From: an uncultured Christensenellaceae bacterium
GTDB taxonomy: Bacteria > Bacillota > Clostridia > Christensenellales > Aristaeellaceae
Assembly (NCBI GenBank): GCA_905236495.1
Contig: CAJOPV010000088.1
Coordinates: forward strand, 1 to 12,714
Direction of reading: 5' to 3'
DNA: 12,714 bases
Below are positions 6,213 through 12,714 of this stretch, one piece after another. The notes beneath the pieces were generated by a model. The model was not told where the DNA came from, ran no database searches, and saw only the letters and a program-made list of their open reading frames with translations. How positions within the stretch are numbered: position 1 is the stretch's first letter; each line of letters begins with the position of its first letter. The position numbers were made by a program, and so were the translations under genes.

Positions 6213-6659
6213 TTACGCTTCCGGGGGCTTGTTTTCCCCGCCTTTGCTTTTGACGATTTCCAGGGCCTGAAGCAGCACCTGGGGGATCTTGACCCCCAGG
6301 GCGGCGGCGTTTTCCAGGATGCTGATGCCCTCCGAGGCGATGAACCACAGGCAGGTGGCGCCGCTGACGGCGGAAAACTGCACCCCGGCGCCTGAGGACA
6401 CCAGAAAATCCAGCACGTAGGATAAGATCACCACGATGACGATGATGGCCTTTTTAAGGAGCCCGTTAAAAGCCGTCTGGCTGCTGACGCCGCCGTTTGC
6501 CGTTTTGGGGCTTTTGCCCCGCAGGCCGCAGAGCACGCCGGTAAGATAATCCAGCCCCATCACGGTCACCAGCACCCACACGATGGGGGGAAGGCCGGTA
6601 AAGAACGAGGCGATGAAGCCGCCCGCCGCCGCCAGGGCCTCCCAAATGCGTTGTTTCAC
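6213..6659 (-). CDS. Phage holin, Phage_holin_4 / toxin secretion-lysis holin family
   Basis: This 148-residue membrane protein would form the inner-membrane lesion that releases or activates the endolysin at the end of the phage cycle. Hydrophobic segments are visible at about 23-44 (PPIVWVLVTVMGLDYLTGVL), 71-87 (AIIVIVVILSYVLDFLV) and, more weakly, 96-115. The motif GLDYLTGVLCGLRGKSPKT (35-53), followed by GGVSSQTAFNGLLKK, is characteristic of this holin family. The C-terminus is charged and Pro/Glu-rich. The start is taken as GTG at 6659, because GGAGG (6670-6674) lies 10 bases before it and the GTG overlaps the endolysin TGA as GTGA. The longer open frame upstream overlaps the endolysin and is not holin-like. 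It lies after the endolysin gene, whereas holin-first is the more usual order. Confidence 0.88.
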   Translation of the reverse strand: MKQRIWEALAAAGGFIASFFTGLPPIVWVLVTVMGLDYLTGVLCGLRGKSPKTANGGVSSQTAFNGLLKKAIIVIVVILSYVLDFLVSSGAGVQFSAVSGATCLWFIASEGISILENAAALGVKIPQVLLQALEIVKSKGGENKPPEA

Positions 6660-7420
6660 TGTTTGCGTTCCTCCGTTTTTTCCAGTATTTCGCCCATCTG
6701 CCGCCACAGGGAGAGCAGCTGGGCATGATCCCTCCGGCTCAAAAGTACGCCGCCTTCCTGCTCCTGCCGGGAGAGGAAGCACCGCATCATATACCCCGTT
6801 TGCCCATGGACACTGACGAAGGCCCATTCAGGGCCGGTTTCTTCCAGCACCTGCACCTTTTGGCCTGTCTCGGCCCGGAGCAGGGCGGGCGTTTTCACGT
6901 CGGGGCCCCGGCGCAGATTGACGGGCTTTCCGTTGGCGGCGGTGACGGCGGCCTCATAGAGAACGGGGGAGCCCACCATATCCAGCTTCCCGGCAAAGCG
7001 CCATGCGCCCAGGGCGGAATCCGTCTGAATGCCGCCGGGCACGCTGGTGCAATGGGTGATGGACAAGGGAGACAGAGAGGTCACTACCCCCACGTGGTAA
7101 TAATCGTTCCGATCCGGGTCCGTACGGTAGAGGGACGGCAGGTCATAGCCCGCATCCCCCGGGGCCCGGGCCTTGAAAACGACGTTTCCCAGGGCCAGCT
7201 GGGAAACGGAGGACACGGCATCCAGGCCCCGGACCGCGTTCCGGGCGGCCCAGTTGGTGCCGTGGACCCCGGGCCAGGCGCAGCCCGCCAGCCCCAGGGC
7301 TCCGATGATCAGCCCGATGCAGTCGCTTTCCCCGTTTTCGCCGTCGCCTCCCAGGGCGTAGCCGCGGATGCGGGATGCGTTTTCCTGCACGCAGCGCAAG
7401 AAATCGTTCAGCGCGATCAT
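6656..7420 (-). CDS. Phage endolysin, NlpC/P60 peptidase with SH3-like domain
   Basis: This 254-residue protein is a likely peptidoglycan hydrolase of the phage lysis module. The N-terminal part (about 1-150) has the NlpC/P60 cysteine peptidase pattern: ESDCIGLIIGALG with nucleophile Cys34, a spacer rich in Gly and Ala, and DYYHVGVVT with catalytic His109. The third polar residue may be His123 in ITHCT. Family members cleave stem-peptide bonds such as gamma-D-Glu to diamino acid. Residues about 164-216 form a bacterial SH3-like domain, with VNLRRGPDVKTPALL and WAFVSVHGQTGYM, which usually binds the cell wall. A short charged helix ends the protein. There is no signal peptide, consistent with holin-dependent release. 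The ATG at 7420 follows GGGAGGG (7427-7433). The upstream gene stops at 7433, inside that site. It could alternatively act as a tail-associated lysin, but its place next to the holin favours lysis. Confidence 0.86.
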   Translation of the reverse strand: MIALNDFLRCVQENASRIRGYALGGDGENGESDCIGLIIGALGLAGCAWPGVHGTNWAARNAVRGLDAVSSVSQLALGNVVFKARAPGDAGYDLPSLYRTDPDRNDYYHVGVVTSLSPLSITHCTSVPGGIQTDSALGAWRFAGKLDMVGSPVLYEAAVTAANGKPVNLRRGPDVKTPALLRAETGQKVQVLEETGPEWAFVSVHGQTGYMMRCFLSRQEQEGGVLLSRRDHAQLLSLWRQMGEILEKTEERKQ

Positions 7421-7432
7421 ACGGTTCCCTCC

Positions 7433-8686
7433 CTACGCCAGCCGCAGCAGCTCCCCCGCCAGCATCCTTCCCATGCATTGGTGGGCCAGGGTGGAGGGGT
7501 GGGGGTTATCGGCGGCGGCCCAGGTCTTGAGATGATAGGGCGGGGTATAGTTGATCCCGGCCCACAGGTCGATCACCGGGATCAGCCATTGACTTTTCAG
7601 CCTTTCAAAGGCGGCAAGGCCGTCGGCACGGTTGAAGGAGCAATCGATCACCAGGGCCATCCGGGCGTTGGGGTTCAGGGCATACAGCTTATCCATGAGG
7701 AACAGCAGCGCGCCCAGGAAGGTATCCCGATGGGCGGAAAAGGAAGAGCCGTCGGTATAGCGCCAGTTTGTCTTATCAAAGGCGTTCCAGTCGGTCAGAT
7801 CCCAATTGATGTTGTTGGGGGTGACGGCGAAGAGGTAATAATCCGCGTCGGCGGTTTGGGAGGTGAAGATGCGGTCCCAGGCGCAGAAGTAATGGCTGTC
7901 GGAGGGGGAGGAGGGGACGGAGGCCCCTAATGCCGCGTATTCCGAAAGACTCAGGGAGGAGGCGTAGGACCGATCCGTGGGCAAGCCGCCGTTCTGGGTG
8001 TGGATGCACATGCCGGGAACGGAGGTATTGACTTTTTCAAACCCCAGCAGCTCCGCCGCCACGTCGAAGTAGCTCTTTGCCGCGTACTGCCCGAAGCCCA
8101 CCGACGTGCCCAGCAGAACGATCTTTTTTCCGTTCCAGGGGCTGGTGACGGCGACGGCGGCCTTGGAGATGGCGAGCTGGAATTCGTTGCTCTCATAGCT
8201 GAAGGCCAGGTTGCCCACCCCGCCGAAAATGTTGTTCACGATCACCCGCCGGGCCCCCGGGGGCACGGATACCTGCTGATTCGTATAGGCGGTGGCGGTT
8301 CTTTCGCCCACAGCCCCCAGCAGGTTGTTTTCGCTGTCGTAAAAGGCCAGGGCCCGGTAATTCAGCGAATCCCCGCAGCGGCCCGTGAATATCACCGTGC
8401 TGGGGGCGGCCCCGGTGAAGGTGAAATCCACATACCCGCAGGAGCTGCCGGAGCCCCCGGCATTTTCCGCTAAGGTGGTGGTGTTCATATACTTATTCAG
8501 CGTCAGGGTGACGCCGTCGGAAATAAAGGTGCTCCTCCCGCTGAGCTTTTCGCTGTCCAGACGCTCCACCTCCCCCGCCAGGCGATCGCAGGCCGCCTGG
8601 CTTTCCTGGATCTGGGCGTCCATGGCGTTGAGCTGGGAGGCGTAGAGGATGGCCCCCGTTTGAAAATTCTGCCGATTGTAGCTCAT
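7433..8686 (-). CDS. Phage tail fibre/receptor protein with C-terminal SGNH/GDSL hydrolase domain
   Basis: This is a 417-residue protein with two parts. The first about 50 residues (MSYNRQNFQTGAILYASQLN, then NAMDAQIQESQ) resemble the N-terminal attachment region of Firmicutes phage tail fibres and are followed by a short helical stretch. A beta-rich segment covers about 52-180. The C-terminal part (about 185-417) is SGNH/GDSL-like: block I is KKIVLLGTSVGFG (187-199) with Ser195 as the likely nucleophile, an Asn-containing strand is AVTPNNINWD (287-296), and block V is DNPHPSTLAHQ (393-403) with Asp393 and His396. Such enzymes often remove acetyl groups from glycans, so it may modify capsule or wall polysaccharide during adsorption; this is inference. 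The ribosome binding site TAAGGAGG (8691-8698) contains the stop codon of the previous gene, with a short 4-base spacer to the ATG. Confidence 0.8.
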   Translation of the reverse strand: MSYNRQNFQTGAILYASQLNAMDAQIQESQAACDRLAGEVERLDSEKLSGRSTFISDGVTLTLNKYMNTTTLAENAGGSGSSCGYVDFTFTGAAPSTVIFTGRCGDSLNYRALAFYDSENNLLGAVGERTATAYTNQQVSVPPGARRVIVNNIFGGVGNLAFSYESNEFQLAISKAAVAVTSPWNGKKIVLLGTSVGFGQYAAKSYFDVAAELLGFEKVNTSVPGMCIHTQNGGLPTDRSYASSLSLSEYAALGASVPSSPSDSHYFCAWDRIFTSQTADADYYLFAVTPNNINWDLTDWNAFDKTNWRYTDGSSFSAHRDTFLGALLFLMDKLYALNPNARMALVIDCSFNRADGLAAFERLKSQWLIPVIDLWAGINYTPPYHLKTWAAADNPHPSTLAHQCMGRMLAGELLRLA

Positions 8687-8690
8687 GCTG

Positions 8691-8698
8691 CCTCCTTA
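8691..8698 (-). promoter_or_regulatory. Ribosome binding site fused with the upstream stop codon
   Basis: On the minus strand this reads TAAGGAGG. The TAA (8696-8698) is the stop of the 76-residue gene, and the remaining bases are an optimal Shine-Dalgarno sequence for the SGNH gene. A ribosome finishing the upstream gene would cover the next start, which favours coupled translation. Confidence 0.75.
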
Positions 8699-8926
8699 GC
8701 CCGCCGTGCTCAGATCCAGGATGGCCTGATCCAGGATCGCCACGGCGGAGGCGTTCCCCTGATTTTGAAACATGGTGCGAAGCTGGGAATAGGTGGTCAG
8801 CAGGTTGTTTTTCAGCAGTCCGTAGCCCGCATCCACCTTTTCGCTGTTGCCGTTGTAATCGGCGACGCTGGGGTTTTCCTCGGCGGTGGGCTTGATAAGG
8901 TGCAGGTAGGTGGTTTCCGTTGCCAT
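8696..8926 (-). CDS. Small phage tail/baseplate protein, 76 residues
   Basis: This small soluble protein lies between the large tail protein and the tail fibre/SGNH gene, so it is probably a structural tail or fibre-attachment protein. The sequence MATETTYLHLIKPTAEENPS, followed by VADYNGNSEKVDAGYG, resembles the short N-terminal signature common in phage tail-fibre genes (Lys-Pro, then D-x-N-x-N followed by x-D). The rest (about 38-72) is predicted mostly helical. No enzyme motif, signal peptide or membrane segment is visible. AAGGAG (8936-8941) lies 9 bases before the ATG, which supports the gene as real. It starts 23 bases after the previous stop and ends inside the ribosome binding site of the next gene. 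The precise role is unknown. Confidence 0.75.
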   Translation of the reverse strand: MATETTYLHLIKPTAEENPSVADYNGNSEKVDAGYGLLKNNLLTTYSQLRTMFQNQGNASAVAILDQAILDLSTAG

Positions 8927-8949
8927 GGGGTTTCTCTCCTTTCGTGGGG

Positions 8950-11900
8950 TCAGGGTATCCAGGTCATCGTGCAGGGCTGGGCCTGGGCGGATTGGGCATT
9001 GATGTGGGCTGTGCCCTCCAGGGTGCAGTATTGGGCGGGGTTCAGGGTCAGCGTGCCGCCGGAATCGGCGTTGGCAATCTGCACGGCGGCGGTAATGTCC
9101 CCGGCGTCCGAAAACAGGTTGACGGCGCTGTCGCCCTCAAAGGTCAGTGTCAGCAGCTGCCATTGCCTTATCTCAAAGGAAATGGGGCCCAGCAGCACGG
9201 TATTCCCGCTCTTGGAAAGGGTCACCTGGGCGGTGAGGCCCGTTTTTCGGTGGTCGATCTCCCTGAGGGGCAGCGTGAACCTGTAATGGAAGGTATCCCC
9301 GGCCCCGAGGGTATCGCCGCTGTTGGCTTTCATAAGCAGATTATGGGTGGAGGTCAGGGACCAATACTGGATATTGGTATCGCAGGTATAGCCCACGGAC
9401 TGCAACGCTCCCGGCCTGATCCACAGGATGCCGTGGCCCGAGGGCTCGGCAGCGGAGAGCACCACCAGGAAATCCGTCACGCTGCCGGCGCAGCGCATCA
9501 CGGGGCTGCCCCCTACCCGGAGGGAGCCGAACTGGCCCGAAACGCAGCTCAGGTCTCCGGCTTCGGTGACGTTCATGTTGCCGTTTCCCAGGCGGATACT
9601 GCTGTTGCTGCCGTCCTGGGCGTTCACCACGAAGCTCCCCCCGGATTCCACCTTGAATTCGGTGCCCGCCTGCATGCGGATGCGCCCGCCGGTCATATCG
9701 ATGCCGTCCGGGTCGATGAGGACGGAGGCGTTCCGCACCTTGCCCACCCCGTTTTCCGAAAGGGAGCGGGCCTGCAGGGCGATCTGCTGGGCCTGCATCT
9801 CGATCTGGCGGGCCTGCATATCGATCTTTTCATCCGTCACCAGCACCCGGGAGCGGTATTGAGAGAGGAGATACCTTTGCTCCTGCAGCTCCTTGGGATC
9901 GGTGACGATCACCCAGGCGCCGCCGCGACGGATATGCAGCCGGGAGCCGGAAAAGGCCCACCAGGGATATCGGGCGGCCTGGGCCCAGGTGATCTGGCCC
10001 AGCTTCTGCCAGGTGACGTAGGGGATGCCCTGCTCCCATACGTCCCCGTCCCGGACGGTATTGCCGCTGTCCAGGGCCGGGTCCGTCCATTGGGAATAAT
10101 TGCGGCTTTTGCCGTTCACCAGCAGCTGCAGGTAGGTGTTGCCCGTGATATCCATGGCGTTCAGGGCGTTGACGGTGGCCTGGGCGGCGAAGAGATCCGC
10201 CACGTCGATCTTGGCGGCGGTGACGGCGTTGGCGGCGATCTTATTGGCGGTGACGGCGGCGGAGGCGATCTTCGCCGACGTGACGGCCTCCGCCACGATC
10301 TTATCGGCGGTGACGGCGTTTTGCGCTACCTTATCGCCGGTGACGGCCCCGTCCGCTAACTTATCCGTCCCCAGCACGGGGATCACCCTGCCGTTGAGGG
10401 TGCCGGTGGTGATGTTATCCGCCACCAGGTTGTTGATGGCGACGGTGCGGGCGTCAATGGCCCCCGCCGTGATCTTATTGGCGGTGAGGCCCACGATCTT
10501 GGCGTCGGTGATGCTGCCGTCGGCGATCTGGGCGGTGCCGATGGCCCCGGTATCGATGAGGCCCGAATCGGCGGTGATGAGGTTAGCCTCCAGCAGCCCA
10601 GCCGATATGGTATGGGAGGCGATCTTTTCCGCTGTAACCGACCCGGCGGCGATCTTCGCGGCGGTAACGGCTCCCGCGGCAATGGCGCCCGCCGTCACGG
10701 CTCCGGCTGCCAGCTTATCGGCGGTGACGGCGTGGGCCGCCACCTTGTCCGCGGTGACGGAGCCGGCGCTGATCTTATCGGCGGTGACGGAACCGGCGCT
10801 GATCTTATCGGCGGTAACGGCCCCGGCGGCGATCTTATCGGCGGTGACGGAGCCGGCGGCAAGCTGGGCCGCCGTTACGCTGCCTGCCACCAGGGCCCGG
10901 GCGGCGATGGTGCCATCCCGGATGAGGACGCCGTCCACGCTGCCCTGAAGCTTGGCGGCGTTCAGCGCGCCTCCGGCGGTAAAGATGCGGCCCGCAGCGG
11001 CCTGACGGGTGGGCAGCAGGCAATCGGTCTGCATGGAAAAGCCCTGAAAAAAGGTGAGGGTCTGGGCGGTGACGACGGCGGCGGTATCATCCCCCTGGGA
11101 ATCGGTGATGCGCACCCGATCTCCCAGGGAGAGGGAAGGGTCTCCCCGCCAGGTGAGGCGGGCTTTCACGGCGGTCATGCCCCGAAGGGTGGAAAGCAGC
11201 GCCTCCGCCAGGGCCTGGGTATGGGCTCCCTCGTAGGGGAACAGCGGATTTTCCGAAACAGACAGGCTGCTGCTTTCTGCAAGGGGAGCCTGATCGGCGG
11301 TAACGGTGAGGGGCTGCGCGTCCTTGGGCGCCCCCGTGCAGGAAACGGCAAGCCCGGTCAGGGGACCGAAGACCTGATCGCCGTATTCCCGGCGCAGCGT
11401 AGCCTCCGCCGGCAGGGCATACACGGTATCGCCCTGCCAGACAGGACGGAGGCGAAGGGCCCCGTCCCGCCCGATCAGAGCGAAACACCCGGCGGCGCAG
11501 GAAACGTGGGCCAGGGCCTGGCGCAGGGAAATATCCCCCCAGCGGGGACGGTCGGGAATGGAGAAGGAAGCGTTGGGAAAATCCGCCGTCAGGGAAAAGC
11601 CCGCCCGGGCGGCGATCGCCTGGGCCAGGGAGCCCAGGGTCTGGGGGTAGGCAAGATCATCCTCAAAGGCCCCTTCAAAGGCCCCGCCCAGGGCATCGCT
11701 GCCGGAGAGGGTCAGGCGGCTGTCGTTTTCCTGCTGGGCCGCCTTGCTCACCGTGAAGGCGGCAAGGGGCATGCGATCCTCCCCAACGTGGAGATACACC
11801 CGGACATATGCGCCCCACAGGGAACGGTGATGCGTAAAGGCGGCGTCGTGATTATCCAGCGTCAGGGCGCAGGAAGCGGAAAAGGCGCCGCCCAGCAGCC

Positions 11901-12048
11901 GCCCGTCGGCGGCGCCTTCGCTCAAAGTAAAGGAAATGGCCTGATCGCCGGAGAAGGATAATTCCGCGCCGGTCAGATAGGTGATCTGCCCGGAAAGATG
12001 CGTCAGGCGGCTGGGCGTCAGGCAGGAAGCAAGCGGCGTTCGGATCAT
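8950..12048 (-). CDS. Large phage tail protein (Tal-like hub plus repeat-bearing fibre region)
   Basis: This 1032-residue structural protein follows the small tail gene, in the position of the tail-associated hub (Tal) in siphophages. Residues 1-345 look like a beta-rich baseplate hub domain. Residues about 381-480 are ten decapeptide repeats of the form (A/G)xVTADKIAA. A degenerate stretch follows, then a second block of about five repeats (564-613). Residues about 660-715 are Trp-rich (TWQKLGQITWAQ), as seen in other clostridial phage tails. Residues 742-762 are three heptads (IDMQARQ, IEMQAQQ, IALQARS) predicted to form a coiled coil. The C-terminal third (770-1032) has beta-strand-rich fibre segments and an unassigned distal domain. 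No peptidase or lysin motif was recognised. The ATG at 12048 is chosen because GGAGG (12056-12060) lies 7 bases before it; it overlaps the previous stop as TGATG. Longer upstream extension overlaps the previous gene. Confidence 0.85.
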   Translation of the reverse strand: MIRTPLASCLTPSRLTHLSGQITYLTGAELSFSGDQAISFTLSEGAADGRLLGGAFSASCALTLDNHDAAFTHHRSLWGAYVRVYLHVGEDRMPLAAFTVSKAAQQENDSRLTLSGSDALGGAFEGAFEDDLAYPQTLGSLAQAIAARAGFSLTADFPNASFSIPDRPRWGDISLRQALAHVSCAAGCFALIGRDGALRLRPVWQGDTVYALPAEATLRREYGDQVFGPLTGLAVSCTGAPKDAQPLTVTADQAPLAESSSLSVSENPLFPYEGAHTQALAEALLSTLRGMTAVKARLTWRGDPSLSLGDRVRITDSQGDDTAAVVTAQTLTFFQGFSMQTDCLLPTRQAAAGRIFTAGGALNAAKLQGSVDGVLIRDGTIAARALVAGSVTAAQLAAGSVTADKIAAGAVTADKISAGSVTADKISAGSVTADKVAAHAVTADKLAAGAVTAGAIAAGAVTAAKIAAGSVTAEKIASHTISAGLLEANLITADSGLIDTGAIGTAQIADGSITDAKIVGLTANKITAGAIDARTVAINNLVADNITTGTLNGRVIPVLGTDKLADGAVTGDKVAQNAVTADKIVAEAVTSAKIASAAVTANKIAANAVTAAKIDVADLFAAQATVNALNAMDITGNTYLQLLVNGKSRNYSQWTDPALDSGNTVRDGDVWEQGIPYVTWQKLGQITWAQAARYPWWAFSGSRLHIRRGGAWVIVTDPKELQEQRYLLSQYRSRVLVTDEKIDMQARQIEMQAQQIALQARSLSENGVGKVRNASVLIDPDGIDMTGGRIRMQAGTEFKVESGGSFVVNAQDGSNSSIRLGNGNMNVTEAGDLSCVSGQFGSLRVGGSPVMRCAGSVTDFLVVLSAAEPSGHGILWIRPGALQSVGYTCDTNIQYWSLTSTHNLLMKANSGDTLGAGDTFHYRFTLPLREIDHRKTGLTAQVTLSKSGNTVLLGPISFEIRQWQLLTLTFEGDSAVNLFSDAGDITAAVQIANADSGGTLTLNPAQYCTLEGTAHINAQSAQAQPCTMTWIP
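9763..9825 (-). repeat. Three 21-bp coding repeats (heptads)
   Basis: Three consecutive 21-base units encode IDMQARQ, IEMQAQQ and IALQARS (residues 742-762 of the large tail protein). The GATCTG...GGCCTGCA pattern on the plus strand is shared at the DNA level. The seven-residue period with hydrophobic residues at two fixed positions indicates a coiled coil, probably part of a trimeric fibre. Confidence 0.75.
10207..10356 (-). repeat. Second block of 30-bp coding repeats (five units)
   Basis: Five tandem 30-base units start at 10207, 10237, 10267, 10297 and 10327, each with a GATCTT- or TACCTT-like start and a TGACGG core on the plus strand. They encode decapeptides of the form xAVTA(D/N/A)KIAx in residues 565-614 of the large tail protein. 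They are more diverged than the first block. Confidence 0.82.
10609..10908 (-). repeat. First block of 30-bp coding repeats (ten units)
   Basis: Ten uninterrupted 30-base units encode decapeptides such as GSVTADKISA in residues 381-480. Neighbouring units at 10771-10800, 10801-10830 and 10831-10860 begin with the identical GATCTTATCGGCGGT and differ at only a few positions, so recent duplication or gene conversion is likely. Units are in frame and alter fibre length by ten residues each. The block lies inside one gene and has no spacers, so it is not a CRISPR array. Confidence 0.9.
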
Positions 12049-12392
12049 CAGCGTTCCTCCAGCGTCAGCGTCACATCCGCCCACAGCGGCGCGCCGCTTT
12101 GCATGCGGCGCACCCGGGCGGAATGCTCCTTGGCCCGGCAGCTCATTTCCCGGCTGCCGGACAGGGGATCGGGATAAATCAGGGTGAAAAAGCCGCCTTC
12201 GTTCAAAAGCGCGGAGAGGGCGGAAAGGGCGGCGCTATCCATCCTGGTCCAGGTGATTTCCACGGTGCGCTTATCCCGCATACCGTCCTGCACCAATTGG
12301 CCCAAGGTGTTGTATTGGGCGGTGCCGGACCGGGGGGCCACCCGCACGGAAAGGGAGGCGGGGGAGGGAAGGGCCAGGCCGTTCAAGGTCAT
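12048..12392 (-). CDS. Small phage tail protein, DUF6711-like
   Basis: This 114-residue protein lies between the tape-measure end and the large tail hub, where siphophages usually encode the distal tail protein. It is about half the usual distal-tail length. Recognisable stretches are LNGLALPSPASLSV (3-16), KRTVEITWTRMD (41-52), GGFFTLIYPDPLSG (66-79) and the C-terminal ADVTLTLEER (105-114). This pattern resembles the DUF6711 family of small phage structural proteins, as I remember it; no search was done. No signal peptide or membrane segment is visible. AAAGGAGG (12402-12409) lies 9 bases before the ATG and overlaps the TAA of the upstream gene. The next gene begins by TGATG overlap. A role in joining the tail tube to the baseplate is likely from position only. 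Confidence 0.75.
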   Translation of the reverse strand: MTLNGLALPSPASLSVRVAPRSGTAQYNTLGQLVQDGMRDKRTVEITWTRMDSAALSALSALLNEGGFFTLIYPDPLSGSREMSCRAKEHSARVRRMQSGAPLWADVTLTLEER

Positions 12393-12401
12393 AACAGAAA
12401 A

Positions 12402-12410
12402 CCTCCTTTA
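12402..12410 (-). promoter_or_regulatory. Ribosome binding site fused with the tape-measure stop codon
   Basis: On the minus strand this reads TAAAGGAGG. The TAA (12408-12410) ends the upstream gene and AAAGGAGG is the Shine-Dalgarno sequence of the small tail gene. It is the same stop-in-site arrangement seen at 8691-8698 and 7427-7435. Confidence 0.75.
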
Positions 12411-12714
12411 CAGGTTCAGCTCCACCCTGCCCGTGCCCTGGGCCACCCGATTGATGCCCTCGATGGCGGCGACGCCCAGGCGGTAGCCATCGACTTCCAG
12501 GGGAACGGTGATGGACAGGGGCAGGTAACCGTCCCCGTTTTCCGAAGGGGCGGAACGGGAAAAGGCGGAGGCGGGCAGATCGGGCAGCGAATCGGGGCCG
12601 GATCGGGCCAAAGCGGCTGCCAGGGCCGCTTCCTCCCGGGCGGCGGCATGGGCCGGGGCGGACAGCAGGGAAAGGGGGATATCCAGGGACAGGAGGGAGG
12701 ATGCGGGAGCCTCC
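12408..12714 (-). CDS. Probable tape-measure protein, C-terminal end (5' part outside window)
   Basis: The frame is open from the window edge (last full codon ends at 12713) to TAA at 12408 and shows 101 residues. The first part is Ala/Leu/Ser/Pro-rich and low in complexity. The last about 40 residues, with VPLEVDGYRLGVAAIEGIN (from about residue 70) and RVAQGTGRVELNL at the end, resemble the C-terminal tail of clostridial phage tape-measure proteins, which often finish with a 'V-DG-x-LG-x-A-x-x-GIN' motif. Its place before the small tail gene and the Tal-like hub fits the tape measure-distal tail-Tal order. No translation start lies within the window that has good support. The assignment rests on a short segment and on position. 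Confidence 0.65.
   Translation of the reverse strand, partial: EAPASSLLSLDIPLSLLSAPAHAAAREEAALAAALARSGPDSLPDLPASAFSRSAPSENGDGYLPLSITVPLEVDGYRLGVAAIEGINRVAQGTGRVELNL

Noticed and set aside
6660..6827. Extension of the holin frame upstream to 6827
   Set aside because: It overlaps the SH3 end of the endolysin, is not holin-like, and the GTG at 6659 has a suitable ribosome binding site and a typical overlap.
7433..8686. Diversity-generating retroelement target in the tail fibre
   Set aside because: No template repeat, reverse transcriptase or C-type lectin-like C-terminus is visible in the window.
10207..10908. Regularly spaced repeats resembling a CRISPR array
   Set aside because: Units are direct 30-bp tandem copies without unique spacers, are in frame with one protein, and there are no cas genes.
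8920..11961. Long open frames on the plus strand opposite the large tail gene (up to about 480 codons)
   Set aside because: They are mirror frames caused by high GC and by the 30-bp repeats. They lack ribosome binding sites and recognisable domains, and their Gly/Ala/Arg-rich composition is that of antisense translation.
12049..12084. Start of the large tail protein 12 codons upstream at 12084
   Set aside because: That start would lie within the DUF6711-like gene. GGAGG sits 7 bases before the ATG at 12048, and the overlap TGATG is a common arrangement.

Overview
The window looks like chromosomal DNA from a GC-rich member of the Firmicutes (Bacillota), probably a gut or rumen Clostridia relative. 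The evidence is the tsf-pyrH housekeeping pair, strong AAGGAGG-type ribosome binding sites, a VanW-family exported protein, GH130 mannoside phosphorylases and a Firmicutes-style siphophage tail module. No species can be named from the sequence alone.

Layout. (1) Positions 1-2025, plus strand: the 3' end of tsf (EF-Ts), a strong hairpin terminator, pyrH (UMP kinase), then a secreted SH3-like/VanW protein whose last strand is cut off by an in-frame TAG. A bidirectional terminator at about 2070-2109 separates this block from the convergent genes. (2) Positions 2116-6160, minus strand: a mannoside phosphorolysis cluster, in transcription order GH130_1 (mannosylglucose phosphorylase type), a phosphoglucomutase/phosphomannomutase coupled to it by an ATGA overlap, and GH130_2 (mannooligosaccharide phosphorylase type) with its own well-formed promoter. 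Together they would turn beta-1,4-mannosides plus phosphate into mannose-1-phosphate and feed it toward mannose-6-phosphate. The 2-epimerase, transporter and mannose-6-phosphate isomerase expected for a full pathway are not in the window. (3) Positions 6176-12714, minus strand: the late end of a prophage, in transcription order the tape-measure C-terminus (cut by the window), a small tail protein, a 1032-residue tail hub/fibre protein with decapeptide repeats, a 76-residue small tail protein, a tail-fibre/SGNH esterase, an NlpC/P60-SH3 endolysin, a holin and a terminator. Genes are packed end to end, and several stop codons lie inside the next ribosome binding site.

The points most worth a second look are the amber codon in the VanW gene, the terminator immediately in front of pyrH with an alternative fold that would mask the pyrH ribosome binding site, the 30-bp repeat blocks in the tail protein, the probable carbohydrate esterase on a tail fibre, and the tight junction between the prophage terminator and the mannoside-cluster promoter. 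I did not find a clearly undescribed defence or mobile system. All assignments come from reading motifs and context; no database search was run.
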